6,995 bases of DNA from Pseudomonadota bacterium (GCA_027482725.1 JAIXVT010000126.1:1-6995), one strand, 5' to 3'. Positions 1 through 6,765 are shown, numbered from the stretch's first letter. Notes: a model not told the origin generated them from the letters alone. Numbers and translations are program-made.

Positions 1-333
1 AGTGATTCCGCCACGGGCATAGATATCTTTATCGATCAGTTCACCTAAGGTAGAAACCGAGGGATTAGAAAACGCCGACTTTGAGTTTTTGTAAGTGGAG
101 TAGATATCCGAAGACCCCTCTAAGGTAAGGCCCGCGATGCGAAGTCTCTTCCGTTTAATCCCTGCCAAACCGGCAGGATTATAAAACAAAGCAAACTCGT
201 CATCGGCAAGCCCAATAAACGCCCCCCCCATTCCCATAACTCTTGGGGCCTGAACCAAACGGTCGGGACCTCCTGCCCATGCGGACACGACTCCCCCTAA
301 ACACCAAAGAAGTGCGCAAACTCTTAAAGCCAC
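1..333 (-). CDS. Outer-membrane beta-barrel protein, FadL/PorV/TraF-like, N-terminal part (runs off left edge)
   Basis: The first 111 codons are present and the 3' end lies beyond base 1. Residues 1-20 form a Sec signal peptide: Arg4, then a hydrophobic stretch ending in Ala-Trp-Ala, with probable cleavage before Gly21. Residues 31-57 carry the mature N-terminal signature of FadL/PorV/TraF-type barrels, RVMGMGGAF, then GLADDEFALF, then YNPAGLAG. In these families this segment is the start of an outer-membrane barrel or its N-terminal hatch. Cargo cannot be told from this fragment; known relatives handle hydrophobic solutes or serve type IX-like secretion. The GTG start at 333 overlaps the stop of the upstream lipoprotein gene by 10 bases and has a GGAG five bases upstream, so the two are probably translationally coupled. 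The sequence shows the signal peptide and motif; the family call rests on motif memory, and the function is inferred. Confidence 0.82.
   Translation of the reverse strand, partial: MALRVCALLWCLGGVVSAWAGGPDRLVQAPRVMGMGGAFIGLADDEFALFYNPAGLAGIKRKRLRIAGLTLEGSSDIYSTYKNSKSAFSNPSVSTLGELIDKDIYARGGIT
222..229. repeat. Homopolymer run of eight G (minus strand) inside the barrel gene
   Basis: Eight consecutive C on the plus strand read as eight G in the coding strand, spanning the Met-Gly-Gly-Ala codons at residues 35-38 of the outer-membrane protein. A slip by one base would shift the frame just after the signal peptide. The run also encodes the conserved MGMGGA motif, so it may simply reflect glycine codon choice. 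Confidence 0.9.
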
Positions 334-1256
334 TGAGACTCCACAAACGCCAAAATAGCTGTGGCCACCGAAACGATGGCCGCCGATTCGGAACAAGAAG
401 AGCGATAACGAATACGGTCCTGCGCGGCGTTACACACTGATGCCGAAAACCCGTCTACCACCACACACTTTAAATTGATTGCGGTTGTTAACGGGGTATT
501 GATGATACTGAGCACATTGCTTAAAGACGTCCCCACATTACCGGGAATTGAACCCGAAACAGCGGTAATTCCATCCAACATGTTCAAGACCGCGGACGCT
601 AAACCACAGGCATTTCCTGTCGTATCCGCACTTACGTTTGCATTGGTTAACCAAGGAAGCGCACTCCCCTGAGCATAGGTCCCTGAAACGGGGGCGCCGT
701 ATCGATTCAAAGAAGCCCCAATCACCGCCATGGAAATATAAATCAAATAAGCATTCGCTTCGTCGGTTCTGTCCTGATACTTTGCCGATCCCGGATTCTT
801 TGTGCTTGCCCCAAAACTATCCGCAGTAGAAACCACCACGCCGGGATTAATGACGCTATGGAGTACATCTATTGCACCTAACGCAGAGGCCAATCGCGAA
901 TCACTGGATGTTGATGGAAACGTCCGAACAAACGTTCTCCAAATTCCATTGATATCGAGCGGGCCTTGCACCAGCTCATCAAGGACCTCATAAAAATCAA
1001 TGCCGGCTTGGCAACCCAGAGCTGAAGCGTGAAGCATCCGGATCGAGTTGTCCGTGTAAGCTGATGCATAAAGTTGGGAAGATAAAACCAGAGCCGAAGC
1101 GCAATCGCCACGGCTTAATGCGGTTTGAATCTCAAACTTCATGGCTTCTCGAGAAGTTTCATCCTCGATATCAAATTTTTTTCCGCATGCGGTAGTCATT
1201 AAAGCCAAGCCCAAAGAAAGACTTACCGCGTAAGTCGAGGTAGCTCGAACAAACAA
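324..1256 (-). CDS. Putative lipoprotein of unknown function with six further cysteines
   Basis: From the TTG at 1256 the product has 310 residues. Residues 1-24 look like a lipoprotein signal: Arg4, hydrophobic 10-20 (AVSLSLGLALM), then Thr-Thr-Ala-Cys with Cys24 as the candidate lipidated residue. Position -3 is Thr rather than the usual Leu/Val/Ile, so the lipobox is atypical. The mature part holds Cys 52, 82, 217, 264, 275 and 288, an even number that would suit periplasmic disulfides. Residues 44-92 have a tetratricopeptide-like helical-hairpin pattern (ALSRGDCASAL, then ASALGCQAG). The C-terminus is a short hydrophobic helix at 291-304. No family is recognised. The open frame continues upstream into the aminotransferase gene; an alternative TTG at 1304 would overlap that gene by 26 bases and give an unusually long 40-residue signal. 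Neither start has a clear ribosome binding site. The gene ends inside the start of the barrel gene, so the two may form one envelope complex. Confidence 0.72.
   Translation of the reverse strand: MFVRATSTYAVSLSLGLALMTTACGKKFDIEDETSREAMKFEIQTALSRGDCASALVLSSQLYASAYTDNSIRMLHASALGCQAGIDFYEVLDELVQGPLDINGIWRTFVRTFPSTSSDSRLASALGAIDVLHSVINPGVVVSTADSFGASTKNPGSAKYQDRTDEANAYLIYISMAVIGASLNRYGAPVSGTYAQGSALPWLTNANVSADTTGNACGLASAVLNMLDGITAVSGSIPGNVGTSLSNVLSIINTPLTTAINLKCVVVDGFSASVCNAAQDRIRYRSSCSESAAIVSVATAILAFVESQWL
339..342 (-). promoter_or_regulatory. Ribosome binding site for the outer-membrane protein gene
   Basis: GGAG lies five bases before the GTG at 333, inside the last codons of the lipoprotein gene. 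It supports the GTG as the start and translation coupled to the upstream gene. Confidence 0.5.
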
Positions 1257-1278
1257 GAAAGAAAAAATATTCGGGGCG

Positions 1279-2457
1279 CTAGCCTTGAGACCTCGACTCC
1301 ACAAAATGAACCAGCCGCCGACATCCTTCCAATAACGTTTCGGGCTGGGTTGCAAAGCTGATCCGAATTGCCGACAAACATCCAAAATCGGTAGACGGAA
1401 CCACAGCAACACCTGCGGACTCCAAAAGTTTTTCAGCAAACTGATCCACCGTCTCATCTGATAAAAGTGCCTCCTGCACATCGCAAAAGAAATAAAAAGC
1501 CCCATCCGGGGGACTTACCTTAATTTTGGCTGATTGACGGAGAACTGCCATCGCTAAATCGCGCCTGTGTAAATATTCTGCCTGCCTAACGTCAAAACGT
1601 TCACGAGGGAGGGCCAACACGGCTAAAGCCGCCTCTTGAGCCAACGAGCAAATTCCCGAAGTACTATGCCCTTGGAGAATATTGGTTTTAACTTGAAAAC
1701 TCTCGGGTCCTACCGACCAGCCGATACGCCATCCCGTCATAGCTCCGCTTTTAGACAACCCATTTACCGTAACGGTTCGATCCCGGAGCCCCGGGCAGGC
1801 TTGGCTAAAAGAAACAAACCCGTCTGCCGAATAAACCAAGCGGTCATAGATTTCATCAGAAATGATCCAAACATGGGGGTGTTTTTGAAGCACGGCTCCC
1901 AAACGCTCGTACTCTTGTCTTGTGTAAACCGCACCCGTGGGATTAGACGGAGAATTTAAGATCAAGAGCTTGGTTCTCGGCGTGATCGCCTGTTCGAGAT
2001 CTTTTTCGGTAATTTTATAGTGTTGGGAAAACTGTGTTTCAATGAATCGTGGCTTTCCTTGAGCAAAACGCACCATGTGAGGGTAGCTCACCCAATAAGG
2101 GGCCGGAATCAATACTTCATCACTGGGATCAACCAAAACTTGAATGGCATTAAATATCGCCTGTTTGCCGCCATTAGAGACCACAACTTGTGACGGCTTT
2201 GCCCCACCAAAAAACTGATCCGCGATCGCTTGGCGCAACTCTGCTTTCCCCGCAGTCGGAGTATACTTGGCATCATTTTTTTCTAGCGCTCGGATCACGG
2301 CGTCTTTAGCCTCTGTGAAAGGTGGAAAATCAGGCTCTCCTGCGGTCAGATTAAGAACAGCAACCCCTGATTTTTTTAAATCCTGAACACGGGCATTTAG
2401 CTTGAGCGTGGTGCTTTCGCTGAGGAGCTTCATTCTTTCTGAAAAATCAGACGGCAT
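1279..2457 (-). CDS. aspC: Aspartate aminotransferase (class I, subgroup Ib), PLP-dependent
   Basis: The 392-residue product is the usual length for bacterial subgroup Ib aspartate aminotransferases, which transfer the amino group between aspartate and 2-oxoglutarate in the cytosol. Visible fold-type I motifs, in order: TAGEPDF at 38-44, YTPTAG at 65-70, NGGKQA at 95-100, PYWVSYP at 120-126, SPSNPTG at 169-175 (Asn172), DEIYDR at 201-206 (Asp201 to the PLP ring nitrogen, Tyr204), NGLSKSGAMTGWRIGW at 232-247 with Lys236 the Schiff-base lysine and Arg244 a phosphate ligand, and IRISFA at 364-369 with Arg365 for the substrate carboxylate. Lys98 matches the lysine that helps bind acidic substrates in thermophilic Ib enzymes, and some Ib members also use prephenate, so the exact substrate range is open. 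The ATG at 2457 was chosen over the upstream open frame because homology begins there and a GAAAGG precedes it. It overlaps the end of coaD by 11 bases. Confidence 0.95.
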   Translation of the reverse strand: MPSDFSERMKLLSESTTLKLNARVQDLKKSGVAVLNLTAGEPDFPPFTEAKDAVIRALEKNDAKYTPTAGKAELRQAIADQFFGGAKPSQVVVSNGGKQAIFNAIQVLVDPSDEVLIPAPYWVSYPHMVRFAQGKPRFIETQFSQHYKITEKDLEQAITPRTKLLILNSPSNPTGAVYTRQEYERLGAVLQKHPHVWIISDEIYDRLVYSADGFVSFSQACPGLRDRTVTVNGLSKSGAMTGWRIGWSVGPESFQVKTNILQGHSTSGICSLAQEAALAVLALPRERFDVRQAEYLHRRDLAMAVLRQSAKIKVSPPDGAFYFFCDVQEALLSDETVDQFAEKLLESAGVAVVPSTDFGCLSAIRISFATQPETLLEGCRRLVHFVESRSQG

Positions 2458-2971
2458 CCGTTCGGCCTTTCTTTTGCGTCCGTTTTTTTTGCATACGCTC
2501 AAACACTGGACTTGGAACATAAGGGGACACATCCCCGTGATATCGATGCAATTCCCGAATCATCGACGAACTGACAAAATAAAGCCCCTGAGAGGTCATC
2601 ATAAAAAAAGTTTCGCAGTCGGGGTTAAGGTTCTTATTCATCGATGCCATCATGTATTCGTACTCAAAATCCGAAGGGGAACGTAGACCACGGATCACAG
2701 CTTGCGCGTGGTTTTCCCGGGCATAATCCATAATCAAACCAGAACTTGAATCGACAGAGACTTGCGGATTTTCATCAAAGACCTCGCGGATCATCGCCAC
2801 CCGCTCTTCGACCGTGAACCAGGATTTTTTGTGCGCGGCGGCGGCAACGACCAAAGTGATGTGATCAAACGTTTTTAGACTGCGCTGAACAATATCCAAG
2901 TGCCCATTCGTAAAAGGATCAAAAGATCCTGGATAAATCGCTTTTTTTTCGCCGTTACCATTAATCGTCAT
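2447..2971 (-). CDS. coaD: Phosphopantetheine adenylyltransferase (coenzyme A biosynthesis)
   Basis: The 174-residue product catalyses the fourth step of CoA synthesis, adenylating 4'-phosphopantetheine with ATP to give dephospho-CoA and pyrophosphate in the cytosol. The nucleotidyltransferase signature is complete: YPGSFDPFTNGH at 13-24 with the TxGH-type His24, the KK pair at 48-49, IRGLR at 93-97 followed by DFEYE at 101-105, and the SSSMIRE motif at 134-140 followed by HGDVSPYVP. The family is usually about 160 residues; the extra is a lysine/arginine-rich tail after residue 160. The ATG at 2971 overlaps the rsmD stop as ATGA and has AAGGA six bases upstream. The rsmD-coaD pairing is common across bacteria. 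A run of eight A lies in codons 8-10. Confidence 0.98.
   Translation of the reverse strand: MTINGNGEKKAIYPGSFDPFTNGHLDIVQRSLKTFDHITLVVAAAAHKKSWFTVEERVAMIREVFDENPQVSVDSSSGLIMDYARENHAQAVIRGLRSPSDFEYEYMMASMNKNLNPDCETFFMMTSQGLYFVSSSMIRELHRYHGDVSPYVPSPVFERMQKKRTQKKGRTDAV
2466..2471 (-). promoter_or_regulatory. Ribosome binding site deciding the aminotransferase start
   Basis: GAAAGG sits eight bases upstream of the ATG at 2457, within the last codons of coaD. It supports this ATG rather than the in-frame codons further upstream, which would add 25 residues with no counterpart in the family. Confidence 0.6.
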
Positions 2972-3567
2972 GCCATGTCCTTGATGTTTTCTTGGGATCC
3001 ATTTTCTACGGAGTCTCTCGCATAAAAAGTCAACTGACTATCTCCGTACCGTTCGTGACGTTTCACATGAAACCCCAGTGGTGCGGGGAAAGCTCCTTCT
3101 TTTCTATAGCGACTTTCCACGCAGACCAAGCCTATCGGGGAAAGCACTTTCGAAATTTCCGGAGACTGTAAAATTTTTTCTTCAAAACCCCGATCGTAGG
3201 GAGGATCTAAAAAAAGGAGGTCGAATTGGCGTTTTTCTCGCTCAAATCTACGCAAAACTTGCAGAGCATCGCCCCGTACAATTTCGGAGCAACCCAATTG
3301 CCCTAAGGACTCAATGTTTTCTTGAATCAAATCCATCGCCTTGGGATCCACCTCCACAAAAACAGCAGCAGAGGCTCCTCGGGATAAGGCTTCTATACCT
3401 AATGCTCCGGTCCCGGCAAAAAGATCTAAAACCGCAGCAGACTGCAAGTAGGGCATCAAAGCATTCATCCAAGCTTGGCGCAAACGCTCGGTGGTTGGGC
3501 GCGTCTTTACCGAAGATAGAGTTTTCAGTTTTCTACCACGCAGATGGCCAGAGGTGATTCGGATCAC
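2968..3567 (-). CDS. rsmD: 16S rRNA (guanine(966)-N(2))-methyltransferase RsmD
   Basis: The 199-residue product is a Rossmann-fold SAM-dependent methyltransferase that modifies G966 of 16S rRNA (E. coli numbering) on the small subunit. Evidence in order: GHLRGRKL at 7-14 and RPTTERLRQAWMNAL at 23-37, both typical of the RsmD N-terminus; motif I LDLFAGTGALGIEALSRGA at 47-65; the acidic SAM-ribose contact VEVD at 71-74; the catalytic motif IV DPPY at 121-124; and YGDSQLTFY at 184-192 near the end. Length is close to the family norm of about 185-200. The start is a GTG at 3567 overlapping the upstream stop as GTGA, with no strong ribosome binding site, so translation probably depends on the preceding gene. 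Confidence 0.97.
   Translation of the reverse strand: MIRITSGHLRGRKLKTLSSVKTRPTTERLRQAWMNALMPYLQSAAVLDLFAGTGALGIEALSRGASAAVFVEVDPKAMDLIQENIESLGQLGCSEIVRGDALQVLRRFEREKRQFDLLFLDPPYDRGFEEKILQSPEISKVLSPIGLVCVESRYRKEGAFPAPLGFHVKRHERYGDSQLTFYARDSVENGSQENIKDMA
2978..2982 (-). promoter_or_regulatory. Ribosome binding site for coaD
   Basis: AAGGA lies six bases before the coaD ATG, within the last codons of rsmD, and fits stop-start coupling through the ATGA overlap. Confidence 0.65.
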
Positions 3568-3977
3568 TTCGCAACTTTATCACAACCTGGGTCAGATTCC
3601 GGGAGCGGTAATGAAAGGGTTTTTCCGTCGCTCAAGCGCACAATGACGTTAGTCGACGTGGTCATCACATCAATGTGCTCCATTGTCCCCTCAAACTGGA
3701 GTCGAACCCCATTCCCCTCGGGGACTTGAACACGGATAAGGCTCGGCAGAGAGGGCTGAGGTAAGGGGTCAGGAGTGCGCGCAGGCTCTGGATCCGTGAC
3801 CATTTTTGCGACCATCGGAGCCGGGTCCGGAAGAGAAGAAACCGCCCCAATAGGTTCAGAAATCGAAGCGGATGCAGGACTTGGAGCCAAAGGACGCAAG
3901 ACGGTACCCTGCGGCTCGGGCTGCAGGGCTTGAATTTCTGAGACCATCATCTTGAGACGATTCAGTGCCTTCGACAT
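3564..3977 (-). CDS. Small proline-rich protein of unknown function, first gene of the leftward operon
   Basis: The 137-residue product is not recognised. Three parts can be seen: an N-terminal amphipathic helix at about 1-18 (MSKALNRLKMMVSEIQAL); a Pro/Ala/Ser-rich, probably disordered linker at 19-79; and a C-terminal segment at 80-126 with alternating hydrophobic residues that suggests a small beta domain (LIRVQVPEG, VRLQFEG, IVRLSDGKTLSLPLP). No signal peptide or membrane segment is evident, so it is probably cytosolic. The ATG at 3977 was preferred over an in-frame TTG at 4007; neither has a strong ribosome binding site. The gene shares GTGA with the rsmD start, which makes an rsmD-coupled gene the safest description. 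The coupled position and the low-complexity linker argue that the frame is real, but there is no homology support here. Confidence 0.68.
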   Translation of the reverse strand: MSKALNRLKMMVSEIQALQPEPQGTVLRPLAPSPASASISEPIGAVSSLPDPAPMVAKMVTDPEPARTPDPLPQPSLPSLIRVQVPEGNGVRLQFEGTMEHIDVMTTSTNVIVRLSDGKTLSLPLPESDPGCDKVAK

Positions 3978-4030
3978 CGTATCTTTTGATCGTCTCCAGT
4001 TCCTCAAAACTAAAGGAATATCTTATTGAA

Positions 4031-4058
4031 ATTAAAGACATTTTTTTGACCTAGTCAC
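4031..4058 (-). promoter_or_regulatory. Candidate sigma-70-like promoter for the leftward operon
   Basis: On the minus strand, GTGACT (4058-4053) lies 16 bases before TTTAAT (4036-4031). The latter matches five of six bases of TATAAT and the former four of six of TTGACA. Initiation near 4024 would leave a leader of about 47 bases before the ATG at 3977. Its place in the only intergenic gap supports it; the -35 match is moderate. Confidence 0.45.
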
Positions 4059-4075
4059 CCTGATGGCACTTTGAT
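4046..4075 (+). promoter_or_regulatory. Candidate sigma-70-like promoter for the rightward operon
   Basis: TTGACC (4046-4051) matches five of six -35 bases. TTTGAT (4070-4075), 18 bases on, matches four of six -10 bases. Initiation near 4082 would give a leader of only about ten bases and no good ribosome binding site before the ATG at 4093, suggesting weak or leaderless-like translation. Its -35 box sits back to back with that of the leftward promoter. Confidence 0.4.
4047..4057. promoter_or_regulatory. Perfect 4+3+4 inverted repeat over both -35 boxes (possible operator)
   Basis: TGAC-CTA-GTCA is an inverted repeat that overlaps the -35 elements of both candidate divergent promoters. A regulator bound here could affect both operons. 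A short palindrome can also arise simply because TGAC is shared by two opposed -35 boxes, so this is weak evidence. Confidence 0.35.
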
Positions 4076-4092
4076 AAATCGTAAGTCACTTC

Positions 4093-6765
4093 ATGTTCGA
4101 TCCGAGCGCATGGCTACAGAAAAATAGAATCGAAAAAAGCTTAGGAACCCAAGCCACCCGCCCTGCGCCCAAGCCCTCAACTCCCGAAGTTGCGCGCAGT
4201 GTCCCCCAAGAAGCGGTTTTTTCGCTCGCCCCGGCGTTTGAGCAACTGCTCGAGGATCTTGCCCTGGACCAACTGGACCGAGCAGACGAATTCAAAAAAC
4301 TGAACCCTTCACGGCGTGACAGCGTTGCCAAGTTTTTATGCGAATTGGCCAAGAGGCCCGAAAGTCACGGAGACCAGGCCCTTGCCCACTTTATCCGCAC
4401 CGACCGCACTCCGACTGAAAACCAAGCGCTCTTCCAACTGTGTAAACAAATGGCAATGGCCCAATTGGGGAAAGCGATGTTGCTCAAATCTTGGGAAACC
4501 AAGGGGCTCATTCGATTACACAAATCAGATTTAATGGACCTGACCGCAAGCGTTGAACGCGAACTACGTCCATTTTCTCAACTTCAGCGCAATCAAGCTC
4601 AACTTGTTCAGAAAAACTTTTTCTCCTGGTCCAAAATTCAAGAAACTCATCAAGACCGGCTATGGTCACTTTTGAATCAAATTGACTCCATGGAGTCAGC
4701 CCGTTGCTGGCTTTTAAAAACAGCGATTCGCGTCTCCGCCGAGACGCTGGGTGAACGCCACCGCTATGGTGCCGAACTTTTCCAAAGCCTCTGGTCGGCG
4801 CTCCTGCAATCCAACGTCCTCTCCACGCGTTTTGAAGACGCGCTCCGAAGAAAATCAAAAGTCATCGCTTTTTCGCCCTCATTGCGGGATGGTTGCGCGT
4901 TATCCGAATCCCCGAGAGAGTTTGAGTGGGTCGGATTTGAACCGATTACGTTTGAGCTTTTGTTTTGTGAAATTCGTCACTTTTGGGAAAAGCCGCGCGA
5001 ACCCTGTTTATGGGTCAAAGGGTCAGGACTTGAGATGAATTTTGAAACTCAGCGGGCACTGTTGACCAACTCCGCCGAGTACAATGCCCTCCAACAAATT
5101 GATCAGATTCAACACGGCGAGGTGGCTCTCGTTTGCGAAGAAAGTTTGATTTTCTTAAACGGAAAAACCCGGGCATCACAGAGTTTAAAAAAACAAGTGG
5201 ACGCCCACCCGGTTTTAAAAAAACTCAAGCACCCCCACGCAACACGGGGAATGTATCAGGTGTTCCAAGCTCTGGAAAAACTCCGTCAGGGCGGGCTATT
5301 GATTTGGGCGCGTGAAGACCTTCTGAACGAAGACTCGGGAAAACCACTACTGAACGCGATCCTCAGTTCGGCACAGATTTTAATGATTGCTGATCTTGGA
5401 AAACTCGAATGTGCGCATGAGACCATTCGTCAGAATACGCCGAGAGTCCTCATGGTACTCCGGAAAGAATCCGAACCTGAAGCGCGCAAATCTCACCACC
5501 CTGTTCTGATCAATACCTATGGTTCACTAAGAAGTCCGGATGAAGCGCACGTGCTCATCCATCAGATTTTTAAACTTATGGGCTCCCCTCATTTGGTTTT
5601 TCCACCGGAGCCGGTGCAAATTCATGTTCGAGTGTCTCCTGTTCCGCAAGCCGAGTGGAATACCCACTGGGTGAATCCTGCCGACGATCAAAAAGTCGAA
5701 CAAATCGAGACATTGAAACGCGAATCAAAACCCTTGATTCAATTTGCGCAGGTTTATGAGTTTTCCGAAACGCCCAAAAAGGAAGAACTGCTCGAAGATT
5801 TGCTGATGATTTCAAAACCGACCCCGGCTTTGTATGTGGGTTATGATTCCACGACTCATGCCCTTTGGGTCGAGTCTGATCAATCTCATGCGCCCATTCG
5901 CGCTCAAGGCCAGCCTTTTTACGTGGTGCGTCCCTTCAAGCCGGAGTATCAAGTTCCGTTAAAATATTTCTTAAAATCAGCGGTAGTCCATGATTGGGTC
6001 GGATATCACGTGGAGCGGAAAAAAAACCAATGGATTCTCAAAGACCGCGATTTGCGCGGGATTCCCGTCCCCGAACCCTTGGCTCAAGCCCTCAGTCAAC
6101 CCGATCACGAATTTATCATTGATGATCTGGAAAAAACGGTATTAGAGCATATTCCTATTCAGCCCAATAGCGTACAAAGGGCATTTGAAAGCATTGTGCG
6201 CGCCCGGCCGGAAACCCGTGGGTACTGGTTTTCAAAAATCAGCCAAATTATCGAACAATTTGAACAACAAAGTGGTGCGATTTACGCCCTTTTTGATCAG
6301 AACGATCAGCTGCACTGGCACCTTTTTTTGAGTTATTACGTGGATCCAGCAAGCCTCTTGCCTATGGATCATCATCCTGGCGTTAGGCCGAACGGTTTCC
6401 TCCCTCCGCACGTTCCCGTTACTCATGTGAAACTGGTCAATATGCCAGCTCCCGGAGTTTTTTTTGCCACTGAAAAAGGTATGAGTTGCACGTTGTTGGT
6501 TACCGATCCTTGGCTCCAGGATTTTATTTTTACCGAAGCCCTGCGCATTGTAGAGTCCATGAATGGCGCGACCTGGACCGAACTCTGCAAACACATCTTT
6601 ATTCCTGCAGATCCAAACCAGGTTCGTGAACTTGCAGAGCACTTCATAAAATCGTTTTATCACCAGCGCATGAAAAGAAAAGAACTCTCCCATCTGCTTA
6701 CGATTTGCTTGAACGCAGGTCAAACGGCAAACGATAAATCCTCGCCGATCGGATTGCTCCAATGA
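4093..6765 (+). CDS. Large uncharacterised protein resembling a catalytically degenerate N6-adenine DNA methyltransferase with target-recognition-like segments
   Basis: This 890-residue protein belongs to no family I can name; everything below about its relatedness is inference from pattern. Residues 1-40 are a Pro/Ser-rich lead. Residues 45-250 look helix-rich, as in the N-terminal bundle of HsdM-type methylases. Residues 385-459 follow the late half of an N6-methylase domain: RGMYQVFQALEKLRQGG, LLIWAREDLL, a 'GKPLLNAILSSAQILMIADL' stretch, then TPRVLMVLRKES. Upstream, where a SAM motif and NPPY/F are expected, only KGSG (309-312) and VALVCEESLIF (344-354) are seen, so catalysis looks lost. 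Residues 606-665 end in DLRGIPVPEP and residues 786-860 in LCKHIFIPAD followed by a helix, both like the ends of target recognition domains. No signal peptide or membrane segment is seen, so it is probably cytosolic or nucleoid-associated. The next gene overlaps its stop (ATGA). The reading frame itself is secure from its length; the fold assignment is moderate at best. Confidence 0.85.
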   Translation: MFDPSAWLQKNRIEKSLGTQATRPAPKPSTPEVARSVPQEAVFSLAPAFEQLLEDLALDQLDRADEFKKLNPSRRDSVAKFLCELAKRPESHGDQALAHFIRTDRTPTENQALFQLCKQMAMAQLGKAMLLKSWETKGLIRLHKSDLMDLTASVERELRPFSQLQRNQAQLVQKNFFSWSKIQETHQDRLWSLLNQIDSMESARCWLLKTAIRVSAETLGERHRYGAELFQSLWSALLQSNVLSTRFEDALRRKSKVIAFSPSLRDGCALSESPREFEWVGFEPITFELLFCEIRHFWEKPREPCLWVKGSGLEMNFETQRALLTNSAEYNALQQIDQIQHGEVALVCEESLIFLNGKTRASQSLKKQVDAHPVLKKLKHPHATRGMYQVFQALEKLRQGGLLIWAREDLLNEDSGKPLLNAILSSAQILMIADLGKLECAHETIRQNTPRVLMVLRKESEPEARKSHHPVLINTYGSLRSPDEAHVLIHQIFKLMGSPHLVFPPEPVQIHVRVSPVPQAEWNTHWVNPADDQKVEQIETLKRESKPLIQFAQVYEFSETPKKEELLEDLLMISKPTPALYVGYDSTTHALWVESDQSHAPIRAQGQPFYVVRPFKPEYQVPLKYFLKSAVVHDWVGYHVERKKNQWILKDRDLRGIPVPEPLAQALSQPDHEFIIDDLEKTVLEHIPIQPNSVQRAFESIVRARPETRGYWFSKISQIIEQFEQQSGAIYALFDQNDQLHWHLFLSYYVDPASLLPMDHHPGVRPNGFLPPHVPVTHVKLVNMPAPGVFFATEKGMSCTLLVTDPWLQDFIFTEALRIVESMNGATWTELCKHIFIPADPNQVRELAEHFIKSFYHQRMKRKELSHLLTICLNAGQTANDKSSPIGLLQ

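Larger units (their letters stand above)
1..3977 (-). other. Probable six-gene leftward operon with overlapping reading frames
   Basis: Junctions in transcription order are: unknown gene/rsmD 4-base overlap, rsmD/coaD 4-base overlap, coaD/aminotransferase 11-base overlap, aminotransferase/lipoprotein 22-base gap (or 26-base overlap with the alternative start), lipoprotein/barrel 10-base overlap. No space remains for internal terminators, so co-transcription from the promoter region near 4031-4058 is inferred. Internal promoters cannot be excluded. Confidence 0.7.

Noticed and set aside
1257..1505. N-terminal extension of the lipoprotein frame into the aminotransferase gene
   Set aside because: The extension overlaps the conserved 3' part of the aminotransferase in another frame, and would bury the signal peptide behind more than 80 residues.
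2458..2532. N-terminal extension of the aminotransferase inside coaD
   Set aside because: Its residues are the out-of-frame reading of the coaD C-terminus, and family similarity begins after the ATG at 2457, which has its own ribosome binding site.
2941..2950. Run of eight A in the coaD coding strand as a programmed slippage site
   Set aside because: It falls in ordinary Glu-Lys-Lys codons, the frame is intact on both sides, and coaD is expected to be essential, so phase variation is unlikely.
3078..3557. Plus-strand open frame of 159 codons opposite rsmD
   Set aside because: It is entirely antisense to a confidently identified rsmD, and its sequence is basic and serine/glutamine-rich without domain features.
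4508..4858. Minus-strand open frame of 116 codons inside the large rightward gene
   Set aside because: It is a shadow of the long coding frame and has no start signal or motif.
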